Notes under the pieces: generated by a model
What the model saw: only the letters and a program-made list of their open reading frames with translations
Databases searched by the model: none
Told to the model about the DNA's origin: nothing
In this document: in pieces, positions 53,501 through 62,630 of the stretch
Position numbering within the stretch: the first letter of the stretch is position 1
How the letters are laid out: the number at the start of each line of letters is the position of its first letter
Position numbers and translations under genes: made by a program
NCBI RefSeq assembly: GCF_028283685.1
Contig: NZ_JAPWKF010000008.1
Coordinates: 62,001 to 126,000 of the forward strand
Direction: 5' to 3'
Length of the DNA stretch: 64,000 nucleotides
DNA from: Edaphobacter sp.
GTDB taxonomy: Bacteria; Acidobacteriota; Terriglobia; Terriglobales; Acidobacteriaceae

Positions 53501-53850
53501 ACAGCTACGCGAACCGTGGCGTAGGAGCGACGGGCACGACGTTCTTCAATACGTCCTGCTTCTCGCTGCCGGCTCTCGGGGCGAAGGTCAACAACAGCCA
53601 GTCGGGTAACGAGCCGCGCGGTGCGCTGCTTGGACCTGGCTTCAATACGACGGATGCATCGATCTTCAAGATCTTCCGTGTCACGGAGACTCAGCATGCG
53701 GACATCCGCTTCGAGGTCTTCAACGTCTTCAACGAGGCGCACTTTGCGCAGCCTGGACTGACCTACGGCGCTTCCACCTTCGGGCGGATTACGTCGACGG
53801 TCGGAAACGACTCGCGCGTTGTGCAGATCGCGTTCAAGTACGGTTTCTAA
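50505..53850 (+). pseudogene. TonB-dependent receptor (Oar-like), interrupted by a +1 frameshift near 52995
   Basis: The ATG at 50505 (TTGGAGG upstream) starts a receptor with a signal peptide, a carboxypeptidase-regulatory-like domain (GQISGVVSDPGSQVVPG), plug (LPLNGRNFAQLGTLIPG) and barrel. The reading frame is correct to about 52994 (...EANPTNVL). The remainder of the barrel continues in the next frame from about 52996 (TAAASSANAYQAGTR...) to a proper C-terminus IAFKYGF at 53850. Staying in the first frame gives an unrelated tail to 53279. Total length is 3n+1, so one extra base near CTTGACT explains it; restored, the protein would be 1114 aa. It may be a true pseudogene or a sequencing error. 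Confidence 0.85.
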
Positions 53851-53852
53851 CC

Positions 53853-53900
53853 GGTGATGGCCCGGACCGCGGCAGTTCGGTCACGGTTCGGGCCATCACC
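53853..53900 (+). terminator. Long inverted repeat after the TonB receptor
   Basis: GGTGATGGCCCG (53853-53864) pairs with CGGGCCATCACC (53889-53900) around a G+C-rich centre. It directly follows the stop codon but has no T-run, so it may terminate weakly or stabilise the upstream RNA while letting transcription reach the M20 gene. Confidence 0.5.
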
Positions 53901-53954
53901 AGCACCACAACGTGGATGCGCTCACGGGCGCCGAAGCGTTTTATGAGGCACTAC

Positions 53955-55244
53955 ATGTCAGCATCAGCGGTATCGTCAAAAGTTCAGGACGCAATCTGTA
54001 GCAGCGTGGATCAGATCAAGGACGAGATGATCTCGTTTCTGCAGGATCTGGTTCGCGTGCCAACGGTGAATCCGCCGGGCGAAAACTACATTGCGGGCGC
54101 CGAGGTGATCGGCAATCAGCTGAAAAAGTTCGGCTATGAGACGAGCTATATCGCTGCAGAAGGTTTGAAGGAACATACGGCGGCACATCCTCGCGTGAAC
54201 GTCTTCGGACGGATGGCGGGATCGGTGCCACGGCCGTCCTTACACTTCAATGGACATTTTGATGTTGTACCGGTAGGGGATGGGTGGACGAAGGATCCAT
54301 TCGCCGCGATCATCGAGGGGGGGAAGCTCTATGGTCGCGGCGTGTCGGATCAGAAGGCGGGCATCGCCGCCTCCATCTATGCCGTAGAGGCGATTCGCCG
54401 GGCGGGATACAAGCTGCGCGGCACCGTGGAGCAGAGTGGCAGCGTGGATGAGGAGAGCGGCGGCTTTGCCGGCGTGGCGTACCTCGCGCAGCAGGGCTGG
54501 CTGGGCAAGGACAAGAACGACTATGTCATCATCACGGAGCCGACGGATACGACGCGCGTGTACCTGGGGCATCGCGGGGTGTACTGGTTCAAGGTGACGA
54601 CGCATGGGCGCATCGCGCATGGCAGCATGCCTCACCTGGGCATCAGCGCGATCGATCACCTGGCGGACTTTCTGCATGGTGTAACGCATGATCTTAAGCC
54701 GAAGCTGGCGACGCGTAAGACGGCGATCCCGGTTGAGCCGCCGAAGTCGCGGTTTGCCAGCATCAATGTGAACTCGGTCTTCGGCGGGCAGCCGGAGGAG
54801 GGGACGCAGTCGCCGTGTGTGGCTGACCGTTCGGGCGCGATCTTCGACCGGCGCTTTCTGACGGAGGAGTCCTTCGATCAGGTGAAGGGTGAGGTCGTCG
54901 AGATGCTGGAGACGTTCAAGTCGGCGAATCCGGAGTTCAACTACACGATGGAAGACCTGATGATCGTGCATCCGGTGCATACGGACGAGAGCTGCGACCT
55001 GGTGCAGACGCTGGGGAGCTGTATTGAACAGATCGCAGGCGCGAAGGCGGGTATGGCAGCCAGCCCGGGTACGTATGATCAGAAGCATGTGGTGAGGATT
55101 GCGAACGTGGCGCAGTGTGTGGCCTATGGGCCGGGGCTGCTGGCGCAGGCGCACCTGCCGGATGAGTATTGCATGATCGACGACATTGTGACATCGGCCA
55201 AGGTGATGGCGATGACGGCGACGCAGCTGCTGGGCATTGAGTAG
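53955..55244 (+). CDS. M20 family metallohydrolase, ArgE/DapE type
   Basis: 429 aa. Metal-binding segments: HFNGHFDVVPVG, GRGVSDQKAG and SGSVDEESGG with the catalytic glutamate, and TEPTDTTRVYLGHRG. A dimerisation lid follows (about 200-320). Members remove acyl or carbamoyl groups from amino acids or cleave dipeptides; the exact substrate is not visible. It is unlike the allantoate-type M20 proteins of the purine region. The ATG at 53955 has GAGG upstream; ATG at 53943 would add four residues. It is the first intact gene after the receptor and is followed by a sodium symporter and a P1-family peptidase. Confidence 0.85.
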   Translation: MSASAVSSKVQDAICSSVDQIKDEMISFLQDLVRVPTVNPPGENYIAGAEVIGNQLKKFGYETSYIAAEGLKEHTAAHPRVNVFGRMAGSVPRPSLHFNGHFDVVPVGDGWTKDPFAAIIEGGKLYGRGVSDQKAGIAASIYAVEAIRRAGYKLRGTVEQSGSVDEESGGFAGVAYLAQQGWLGKDKNDYVIITEPTDTTRVYLGHRGVYWFKVTTHGRIAHGSMPHLGISAIDHLADFLHGVTHDLKPKLATRKTAIPVEPPKSRFASINVNSVFGGQPEEGTQSPCVADRSGAIFDRRFLTEESFDQVKGEVVEMLETFKSANPEFNYTMEDLMIVHPVHTDESCDLVQTLGSCIEQIAGAKAGMAASPGTYDQKHVVRIANVAQCVAYGPGLLAQAHLPDEYCMIDDIVTSAKVMAMTATQLLGIE

Positions 55245-55286
55245 TACGAAACGGATTAGTACGAAACGGATTCAGGGGGCAAGGGC

Positions 55287-56738
55287 ATGAATGTTTATCT
55301 CGTCGCGTTGCTGGGCTACTCCGTCTTTCTGATGGGGCTGGGCATCGTGATGAGCCGGCGGGTGAAAAACTCGTCGGACTTCCTGGTGGCGGGGCGAAGC
55401 CTGTCGACAGGAAGGCTGTTTGCGACATTCCTCGCAGCAAATATCGGAGCAGGCTCGACCGTGGGGGCTACGGGCCTGGGCTACCGGATGGGAATGTCGG
55501 CATGGTGGTGGGTGGGCTCGGCGTGTATCGGCACGCTACTTTTGTCACAGCTGCTTGGTCCGAAGCTTTGGACGATAGCCAAGCAGCATAACCTGGCGAC
55601 GCTGCAGGATTACCTGGAGTTTCGCTATGGCAAGTCGGTCAAGGCCGTCATCGCCGTACTGTTCTGGTTCGGTGCGCTGGCAATCCTGGCCGGTCAGCTG
55701 ATCGCGATTTCGTGGATCCTTAATACTGTTGCGGGCATTCCCAAGTGGGAGGGGTGCCTGATCGGCGGTGTGGTGGCGATTGTGTACTGCACGGCAGGCG
55801 GTATGATGTCGTCGTCGTTCGTGAACATGTTCGAGCTGGCCGTAACGATGTCGGGTCTGCTGCTGGCGGTGCCGTTCGCCATTCATGCCGTGGGCGGCTG
55901 GTCGCACATGCATGACGTGATCCTGGCGAATACGGGAAGCGCGGCCAGGACGGAGCAGCTGTTCAGCATGACGGGAGTTGGGGCGAAGCAGATCCTGGCA
56001 TGGCTGGCGATTCTGGTGCCGTCGTTCATGATCTCGCCGGGTCTGGTGCAGAAGGTATATGGCGCGCGCGATGTGCAGGCGGTGCGCCGCGGTGTGGGGC
56101 TGAACTCCCTGGGGCAGGCGGTGTTTGCGTTTGTTCCGGCGCTGCTGGGTCTGTGCGCGCTGGCGGCTCTGCCGCATCTGCCGAACCCGGAGCTGGCTCT
56201 GCCGGAGGCGATGAAGCTGCTGCTGCCGAAGTGGCTGGGCGTGTGGACGCTGGCGGCGATCTTCTCGGCTGAGCTGAGCGCGACGGATGCAATTCTGTTT
56301 ATGCTGTCGACCTCGCTGGCGGTCGATCTGTACAAGACGTTTCTGAACCCCGGCGTGTCGCAGCAGAAGCTGCTTTGGGCGAGCCGGTTCGCCTCGGTGT
56401 CAGCGGGCCTTGTGGGCATCGTGCTGGCGTCGGTGCTGCCTTCGATTATCGCGGCGGTCTCGATCTTCTACGGCATGATTGCGGTGGCATTGTTTGTGCC
56501 GGTGGTTGCTGGGCTTTATTCGCGGCGGGTTCTTTCGGCGGCGGCGCTGACGAGTATCGTCTGCGCGCTGGCCGCGACGATTGCGACGATGCGGCTGACG
56601 GGCAATGCCGGCGTCGGCCTGCTGTCGCCGCAGGCGATCGGCATCGGTACGGCTGCGGTTGTGATGATTGTGTTTCGTCTGTTTGCTCCGTCTGCTCCTG
56701 CCGCCACGCTCGCGGCAACAGAGGAGACGGTCTCCTAG
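55287..56738 (+). CDS. Sodium:solute symporter (SSS family)
   Basis: 483 aa with about 13 hydrophobic segments. Family features: SSDFLVAGRSLSTGRL after the first helix, AANIGAGSTVGATGLGY, and VYCTAGGMMSSSFVNMFE in the core. Imports an organic solute with Na+. GGGGGCAAGGGC precedes the ATG. Lying between a peptidase-like amidohydrolase and a P1-family peptidase, it may import peptides' products or amino-acid derivatives (inference). Confidence 0.9.
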   Translation: MNVYLVALLGYSVFLMGLGIVMSRRVKNSSDFLVAGRSLSTGRLFATFLAANIGAGSTVGATGLGYRMGMSAWWWVGSACIGTLLLSQLLGPKLWTIAKQHNLATLQDYLEFRYGKSVKAVIAVLFWFGALAILAGQLIAISWILNTVAGIPKWEGCLIGGVVAIVYCTAGGMMSSSFVNMFELAVTMSGLLLAVPFAIHAVGGWSHMHDVILANTGSAARTEQLFSMTGVGAKQILAWLAILVPSFMISPGLVQKVYGARDVQAVRRGVGLNSLGQAVFAFVPALLGLCALAALPHLPNPELALPEAMKLLLPKWLGVWTLAAIFSAELSATDAILFMLSTSLAVDLYKTFLNPGVSQQKLLWASRFASVSAGLVGIVLASVLPSIIAAVSIFYGMIAVALFVPVVAGLYSRRVLSAAALTSIVCALAATIATMRLTGNAGVGLLSPQAIGIGTAAVVMIVFRLFAPSAPAATLAATEETVS

Positions 56739-56788
56739 TGATGTTGCTGTGCTAAACGTGTTGCTTCCATTTTTTTTGAGGTCAATCG

Positions 56789-57883
56789 ATGAAGCGTAGA
56801 GAGTTTACCCGTAATCTTCTTGGTCTTCCCCTGGCTGCTGCACTTCCTGCTGAGGCTGCGTTTGGTGCTGGTTTCGCGAAGGAGCCGCTGGAGCTGCCTG
56901 AGGGCGGCTCGATTACCGATGTTCCCGGCCTGAAGGTGGGGCATCACACGATGACGCAGCGGCCGACCGGATGCACGGTGTTGATCTGCGAAAAGGGTGC
57001 GACGGCGGGCGTGGATGTGCGTGGTTCGGCGCCGGGAACGCGCGAGACGGATCTGCTCTCGCCGATTAATGCGGTGCAGCAGGTGCAGGCCATCATGCTT
57101 TCGGGCGGGAGTGCCTACGGTCTGGCGGCGGCGACGGGCGTGGTGCGTTGGCTGGAGGAGCACAACCTCGGTTTTAAGATCGGCAGCGGAGTAGTGCCGA
57201 TCGTTCCGGCGGCAATCCTGATGGACCTGGGTGTGGGTGACTTCAAGATTCGCCCGGGCGATGAAGAGGGCTACAAGGCGTGCGTCGCCGCGTCGACCGG
57301 GCCGGTGGCTGAGGGCTGTGTTGGCGCTGGAGCGGGTGCGACGATCGGCAAAATGTTCGGCGGCAAGTACCTGATGAAGTCGGGTCTGGGAACGGCGAGT
57401 CACAAGGTTCCCGGTACGGACATCGTCGTGGCTGCGCTGGTTGCTGTGAACGCGGTGGGCGACGTGGTCAATCCGTACAGCGGCAAGGTGGTTGCCGGAG
57501 CTCGCAGCGAGGATGGCAAGGGCTATCGCGATTCAATGAAGTCGATCATGGACGGCTATCGCGTGGCGGCCCGGACGGCTGCCAACACGACGATTGGTGT
57601 GGTCGCGACCAACGCGCCTTTCACCAAGACGCAGATGACCAAGATCGCGCAGATGTCGCACGACGGCTATGCGCGGGCGATCAACCCGGTCCACACGATG
57701 AGTGACGGCGACACGATCTTTTCGATGTCGACCGGCGAGTCGACGACCAAGTGCGATGAGACTGCGATTGGCGCGATTGCCGCGACGGTGATGGCGCGCG
57801 CCATCGTTCGCGCCGCGATGCAGGCGACGAGCGTACCCGAGCTCGGCCTGGTCGCCTATCGCGACTACGCTGGAAGGTTCTAA
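56789..57883 (+). CDS. P1-family (S58/DmpA-like) self-processing aminopeptidase
   Basis: 364 aa. The N-terminus MKRREFTRNLLGLPL is a twin-arginine signal. The body is the DmpA/BapA fold: ITDVPGLKVGHHT, MLSGGSAYGLAAATGV, TSHK-type LGTASHKVPG, and NTTIGVVATNAPF, where the autoproteolytic cleavage probably falls between N266 and T267, making T267 the nucleophile. Family members remove N-terminal L- or D-amino acids or beta-amino acids (for example beta-alanyl groups). Next to an omega-aminotransferase regulator region and an amine oxidase, a beta-aminopeptidase role is attractive but unproven. Confidence 0.87.
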   Translation: MKRREFTRNLLGLPLAAALPAEAAFGAGFAKEPLELPEGGSITDVPGLKVGHHTMTQRPTGCTVLICEKGATAGVDVRGSAPGTRETDLLSPINAVQQVQAIMLSGGSAYGLAAATGVVRWLEEHNLGFKIGSGVVPIVPAAILMDLGVGDFKIRPGDEEGYKACVAASTGPVAEGCVGAGAGATIGKMFGGKYLMKSGLGTASHKVPGTDIVVAALVAVNAVGDVVNPYSGKVVAGARSEDGKGYRDSMKSIMDGYRVAARTAANTTIGVVATNAPFTKTQMTKIAQMSHDGYARAINPVHTMSDGDTIFSMSTGESTTKCDETAIGAIAATVMARAIVRAAMQATSVPELGLVAYRDYAGRF

Positions 57884-57934
57884 CCCGCAGTAAAGAAGAA
57901 AAATAAAAAGCTGTTCTCTGAAAGGACGTGTCCC

Positions 57935-59890
57935 ATGCTCACTGCCTCACGGTTGTGTAGCCTTCTTACGCTCTGCGGCCTGTCGCTTCCCATGCTGGCG
58001 CAATCGCGCGTGCCGCAGCATCCTCTGGACGGATTAACTTCGACTGAATACTGGACGGTGCACGATGTGCTGTTCCAGAGCGGCCATCTTACGGACAAGA
58101 CGCACGTCGCGAGCCTGCTGCTGCATGAGCCGGTGAAGGACAAGGTGCTGGAATGGAAGCAGGGCGATGCCATTCCGCGCGAGGCTGACCTGATTCTCGA
58201 AGAGGACGGCAAAACGATCGAGGCGAGGGTGGATATCGCGGGGAAGAAGCTGGAGTTCTGGAAAGAGAACCCCACCGGCTCGGCGCCGGTCTCGATGCCG
58301 GAGATGATGGCGCTGGGTGCGGTGGCGAAGAAAGATCCGCGCGTCCTCGAGGCGCTGAAGAAGCGCGGCATCACCGACCTGGACAACGTGGGCTGCTTTG
58401 CCGGGCCGCTGTCGTTCATCGTCTTCCCGGAGCAGGAGCAGGGACATCGCATCGGCTGGGGAGCCTGCACCGACACGCATGGCACGTATCTCTCGTGGGG
58501 CCGCACGGTGGAAGGCCTGTACATCATGGGCGATATGACGACGAAGAAGATTCTGGACGTCATCGACAAGGGACCGATCCCGATGCCGAAGGACGATACG
58601 AACTTCGAGGAGGCCGACGCGGAGGCCCTGCCGGGAACGACGCCGCTGCTGGTGACGCAGCCGATGGGCGTGAGCTACAAGATCGACAAGGGCGAGGTGA
58701 GCTGGCAGAACTGGCGCTTCCGCTTCCGTCTCGATCCGCGTGTAGGGCCGGTGGTGAACCTGGTGAAGTTCCAGGATGGCGACAAGCTGCGCTCGGTGAT
58801 GTACGAGGGCTCGCTATCGGAGATGTACGTGCCGTACATGGACCCGGAGGAGGGTTGGAACTCGAGGGCGTTTCTGGATGCCGGTGAGTTTCTGCTGGGC
58901 GGCCTGATCAAGCCGGTCGGCCCGGATGACTGCCCGGAGCGGGCGCAGTACTTCCGCGGCTTCGCTCCGACGGATAAGGGCGCTCCGGTGCTGAAGCCGC
59001 AGCTGGCCTGCATGTTCGAGCGCACGAGTGACAATCCGGCGTGGCGGCACTTCGAGGGCAGCTCGATCAGCGGGCGGCCAAGCCGGGAGCTGGTGCTGCG
59101 CACGGCGGCGGTCGTGGGTAACTACGACTACCTGATGGACTGGATCTTCCAGCAGGACGGTACGATTCGCGTTGCAGTGGGCGCGACGGGCATCGTGGAG
59201 ACCAAGAGCGTGAAGGAGGAGATGGCCGAGCACCATATGGACGGCAAGCCTTCGAACGGAACGCTGGTGGCTCCGAACCTGGTGGCGGTCAATCATGATC
59301 ACTTCTTCTCGTATCGACTGGATATGGATGTCGACGGGACGAAGAACAGCTTCATGGTCGACAAGCTGGTTCCGCAGACGATCCAGGCGCGTACGCGTAA
59401 GAGCATCTGGGCGGTGGAGTCGTCGATTGCGAAGACGGAGAAGGACGGCATACGCGATATCGACCTGCGCAATCCGGGGATGTGGATGTTCATCAATCCG
59501 AACGTGCATGGTGCGGTGGGACATCCGACTGGCTACGAGATTATGCCGGGGATGACGGCGGTTTCGAATATCTCGCCGGACGATCCGGCGCAGAAGGTGG
59601 GCGCGTTCTCCGAGCACCAGATGTGGGTGACGCCGTACAAGCCGGACGAGCTCTATGCAGCCGGAGTGTACGTCACCAACAGCAAGGGACTCGAGGGGCT
59701 GCCGGCGTGGACGAAGGCGAATCGACCGATCGAGGACACCGATATCGTCGGCTGGTACACGGTGGGCTTCCATCACGTGGTTCGTCTGGAGGACTGGCCG
59801 GTGATGCCGACCATGTGGCACGACTTCATGATTCGCCCGATGAACTTCTTCGACAAGAACCCTGTCATGACGCTGCCGCACCAGCCTTAA
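57935..59890 (+). CDS. tynA: Copper-containing primary-amine oxidase (TPQ enzyme)
   Basis: 651 aa with a signal peptide (about 1-22). Oxidises primary amines to aldehydes, ammonia and H2O2. The topaquinone tyrosine is Y397 in VVGNYDYLMDW, the catalytic base D315 in LDAGEFLLGG (82 residues earlier, as in known enzymes), and the copper ligands H454 and H456 (VNHDHFFS) and H629 (TMWHDF). A C333-C359 pair has the spacing of the conserved disulfide. All key residues are intact. AAAGGACG precedes the ATG. It is the last gene of the receptor-peptidase set and would act in the periplasm on amines, yielding ammonia. Confidence 0.93.
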   Translation: MLTASRLCSLLTLCGLSLPMLAQSRVPQHPLDGLTSTEYWTVHDVLFQSGHLTDKTHVASLLLHEPVKDKVLEWKQGDAIPREADLILEEDGKTIEARVDIAGKKLEFWKENPTGSAPVSMPEMMALGAVAKKDPRVLEALKKRGITDLDNVGCFAGPLSFIVFPEQEQGHRIGWGACTDTHGTYLSWGRTVEGLYIMGDMTTKKILDVIDKGPIPMPKDDTNFEEADAEALPGTTPLLVTQPMGVSYKIDKGEVSWQNWRFRFRLDPRVGPVVNLVKFQDGDKLRSVMYEGSLSEMYVPYMDPEEGWNSRAFLDAGEFLLGGLIKPVGPDDCPERAQYFRGFAPTDKGAPVLKPQLACMFERTSDNPAWRHFEGSSISGRPSRELVLRTAAVVGNYDYLMDWIFQQDGTIRVAVGATGIVETKSVKEEMAEHHMDGKPSNGTLVAPNLVAVNHDHFFSYRLDMDVDGTKNSFMVDKLVPQTIQARTRKSIWAVESSIAKTEKDGIRDIDLRNPGMWMFINPNVHGAVGHPTGYEIMPGMTAVSNISPDDPAQKVGAFSEHQMWVTPYKPDELYAAGVYVTNSKGLEGLPAWTKANRPIEDTDIVGWYTVGFHHVVRLEDWPVMPTMWHDFMIRPMNFFDKNPVMTLPHQP

Positions 59891-59905
59891 GGCAGTGTTC
59901 GAAGC

Positions 59906-59950
59906 AAGAGAGAAGGCGTCCACTGTTGCCGGTGGACGCCTTCTCTCTTT
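59906..59950. terminator. Strong bidirectional terminator between amine oxidase and LysR genes
   Basis: Perfect 18-bp inverted repeat (59906-59923 / 59932-59949, arm AAGAGAGAAGGCGTCCAC) around an 8-base loop, with T-rich end on the + strand. The genes on either side are convergent. Confidence 0.88.
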
Positions 59951-59978
59951 AAGGCTATGAAACAGTCGATGCGGCTGG

Positions 59979-60953
59979 TTAGCTGGCCTCGCGGCGGCTG
60001 AGCATCGCCATGGATGGCTGCGGAATGGGCATCTGCCGATGCGGGATGGAGGCTTTGCGCTTTTCGAAGACACTGGCGGCACAGTCCATGACGATCTTGC
60101 GGAAGATCTTCATGGCGGGAGTGTTGTTGTTCTCCAGCGTGGAGAGGCCGAGGGCAAGCCGGGGCAGGGATTCGGCGAAGGGCAATGCGACGACGTGGGG
60201 GAACTGGCAGGTGCTCATCGACGAAGAGGAGATGGCGATACCCTCGTCGGCGGCGGCGTAGGCCAGCTGCACGGAGCAGGACTGCGGTGCTTCGACGATG
60301 CGGGGCTTGATGTCGTACGGAGCGAGCAGATCGTGGAGGAAAGGCTGATGGAAGCGGCAGTCCTCGAGCCGCGAGGCGATCACCGGGGTGTGGCGGAGAT
60401 CTTCGACGGAGATCATGCTGCGCTGGGCGAGGGGGTTCTGGGAGGAGACCATGGCGACCAGCGATTCGCGGACGATGATATCGAAGCGGACGCCCTTGAT
60501 GGGGATGGCGCCGACCATGAGCAGGCCGTCGAGCTTGCCTTCGGCCATCTCGGCCATCTGTTGCTCGGTGGTGAGCTCGCTGACCTCGAGCTCGAAGTCC
60601 GGGTGAGCTGCGGTGAGGCTGCGGATGATGGCGGGCAGAAGGATGAACTGGCCTACGGGGCCGCAGCTGATGCGGAGCCGCAGACGGGTGTTGAGGCCGC
60701 AGAAATGAGCCTGCGCGGCTTCCACGGTGTTCATGATGGTCTGGGCGTACTCGCGGAAGGTGCGGCCTGCCTCGGTGAGACGGACCTGCTGGCGGTCGCG
60801 TTCGAAGAGCCTGACATTGAAGCTTTCCTCCAGGGATTTTATCTGGAAGGTGATGGCGGGCTGGCTCATGTAGAGCGCGCGTGCCGTCTTCCCGTAGTTC
60901 AGGAGATCAGCAAGTGTCAGAAAGCACTGGAGTTGCCTGATTCTAAAATCCAA
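59979..60953 (-). CDS. LysR-family transcriptional regulator
   Basis: 324 aa. Helix-turn-helix at the N-terminus (RQLQCFLTLADLLNYGKTARALYMSQPAITFQ region), then a LysR substrate-binding domain (about 90-300; ISCGPVGQFILLPAIIRSL). The start is probably a TTG at 60953 with GAGG upstream, because LysR proteins begin just before this segment; in-frame ATG codons at 61055 and beyond would add more than 30 residues without homology. The effector is unknown. It is divergent from the secreted protein at 61243; the 289-bp gap between them holds no gene. Confidence 0.87.
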   Translation of the reverse strand: MDFRIRQLQCFLTLADLLNYGKTARALYMSQPAITFQIKSLEESFNVRLFERDRQQVRLTEAGRTFREYAQTIMNTVEAAQAHFCGLNTRLRLRISCGPVGQFILLPAIIRSLTAAHPDFELEVSELTTEQQMAEMAEGKLDGLLMVGAIPIKGVRFDIIVRESLVAMVSSQNPLAQRSMISVEDLRHTPVIASRLEDCRFHQPFLHDLLAPYDIKPRIVEAPQSCSVQLAYAAADEGIAISSSSMSTCQFPHVVALPFAESLPRLALGLSTLENNNTPAMKIFRKIVMDCAASVFEKRKASIPHRQMPIPQPSMAMLSRREAS

Positions 60954-61242
60954 AGTAGGGCCTCGGCGTGGAAACCTGATAGCGCTCTGCTGGGTTTCGG
61001 GAAAGATGAATTGTTGGGGGAAGGCGTCGCGGCCTTGGTTAATGCTATGCCTCATCGTGAAAATCGGAAAGACCATTTATGGAAAACCCGCGTTCAAGTA
61101 TGCTTTGGCTTTTTCGGGTAGGAGAGACGGCCCCGGTACGGTTATCTTCTCTTTCTGGAACAAACGGCCTTCCGGGCTGCTTCTATATGATGGAGCGAAG
61201 GCCGGGGTGGGACGTTGCTTCCGGCGAGAGATGGAGGAAGCA

Positions 61243-62301
61243 ATGCAGGCTGGACGCAAGAAGCTGGTAGGAGCGGTCGTATTCGCGGTCGTGGTGACGA
61301 TTCTGGTCTGGCATCCAAAGGAGCCAACTGAGGCCGATGCGGTGATGGCGGCGTCGAAGGCTGCGGCGTTGGGATCGGGGATGGCGGGTGCAGCGGGGCC
61401 GAACTCCGGTTCCGGGCCACACATTGCGGGCTGCCCGATCTTTCCGGCGGATAACGTCTGGAACGTGCCGATCGACACGCTGAAGAAGGACAAGCACTCA
61501 GACGACTACATCCAGCGGATGGGTCCGGCGCTTCCGGTGCATCCGAACTTTGGTTCGGACCCGGCGAATGGCATTCCGATCACGATCATCAAGCCGAACC
61601 GTCAGCGCATTCCCATCACCTTTACCTATGGCGACGAGAGCGATCCCGGCCACTACCCGACGCCCGAGGGCGCATTGGTGGAGGGCGGATGGAACTCGCC
61701 CGAGGACTCGGACCGCCACGTGATCATGATCGACGAGGGCCGCTGCCTGCTGACCGAAGTGGGAGGCATGGTTAAGCAGAAGGACGGCAGCTGGGCGGGC
61801 GGCGCGGGCATCAAGATGGACCTGACGTCGAATGCGCTGCGCGCCGATGGCAAAACTTCGACCGATGCGGCGGGTCTGCCGGTGCTGCCGGGGCTGCTGC
61901 GATATGACGAGGTGGCGGCAGGCGAGGTGCGTCATGCGATCCGTTTCACGACGCCGAAGACGCAGCGCGCCTACGTGTGGCCGGCGCGGCACTTTGCCTC
62001 GCGTCTGACGGATACGACCTATCCTCCGATGGGCGAGCGATTCCGTCTGAAAGCGGACTTCGACATCTCGGGCTACTCCAAGGAGAACCAGGTCATCCTG
62101 AAGGGCCTGAAGAAGTACGGCATGATTCTGTCGGATAACGGTGGACCGTGGTTTATCATCGGCGAACCGGACAAGCGTTGGAGCGACGGCGATCTGAATA
62201 AGTTGAAGGCCATCAAGGGCGAAGACTTTGAGGCGGTCGATGAGTCGGACTGGCAGATGCATGCCGATTCGGGGCGAGTCGATCCCGTAGCCCTGCGGTA
62301 A
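61243..62301 (+). CDS. Membrane-anchored or secreted protein of unknown function
   Basis: 352 aa. N-terminal hydrophobic segment (LVGAVVFAVVVTILVWHP, about 7-24) acts as signal or anchor, followed by an Ala/Gly-rich linker. The conserved-looking body starts at CPIFPADNVWNVPIDTL and includes DRHVIMIDEGRCLL, AIRFTTPKTQRAYVWPARH and the C-terminal YGMILSDNGGPWFI. I have seen such proteins annotated only as hypothetical; no catalytic motif is claimed. The ATG at 61243 is chosen for GGAGG five bases upstream. LysR is divergent, and a small cysteine-containing protein follows 36 bp later. Confidence 0.75.
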   Translation: MQAGRKKLVGAVVFAVVVTILVWHPKEPTEADAVMAASKAAALGSGMAGAAGPNSGSGPHIAGCPIFPADNVWNVPIDTLKKDKHSDDYIQRMGPALPVHPNFGSDPANGIPITIIKPNRQRIPITFTYGDESDPGHYPTPEGALVEGGWNSPEDSDRHVIMIDEGRCLLTEVGGMVKQKDGSWAGGAGIKMDLTSNALRADGKTSTDAAGLPVLPGLLRYDEVAAGEVRHAIRFTTPKTQRAYVWPARHFASRLTDTTYPPMGERFRLKADFDISGYSKENQVILKGLKKYGMILSDNGGPWFIIGEPDKRWSDGDLNKLKAIKGEDFEAVDESDWQMHADSGRVDPVALR

Positions 62302-62337
62302 GGCGTCCAGCGAAACTTTTAGCGGCAGGAGAGATTG

Positions 62338-62598
62338 ATGGCTCACATCGAAAGCTATACGTGTGACGTGTGTGGCACCAAGAAGGAGACCGATGGCTGG
62401 TGGCTGGCGTGGGTGGATTGCTTTCCGGGACTTAGCCCGGAGCAGGACCAGCCCCTGATCAAGCTGACGCGGTGGCAGGGACATCATGCGCACTCCGACG
62501 GTGTAAAGCACCTGTGCGGTGCGCGCTGCGCGGGAACGATGATGGATCGCTGGATGGCGAATCAGCACGAGGACCCCGAGGCCCACTGCGAGCACTAG
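62338..62598 (+). CDS. Small cysteine-containing protein, possible zinc ribbon
   Basis: 86 aa. Two cysteine pairs, CDVCG near the N-terminus and CGARC near residue 62, plus several His in the C-terminal half (QGHHAHSD, EAHCEH), could bind a metal. AGGAG lies six bases before the ATG. Probably co-transcribed with 61243. Not recognised as a named family. Confidence 0.65.
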   Translation: MAHIESYTCDVCGTKKETDGWWLAWVDCFPGLSPEQDQPLIKLTRWQGHHAHSDGVKHLCGARCAGTMMDRWMANQHEDPEAHCEH

Positions 62599-62630
62599 GC
62601 AAAGAGATCAACTGAAGGAATTGACTGAAA

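Noticed and set aside
59979..61076. Longer LysR protein starting near 61055-61076
   Set aside because: The extra residues do not resemble LysR proteins and have no ribosome site; the TTG at 60953 has GAGG and gives the usual N-terminus.
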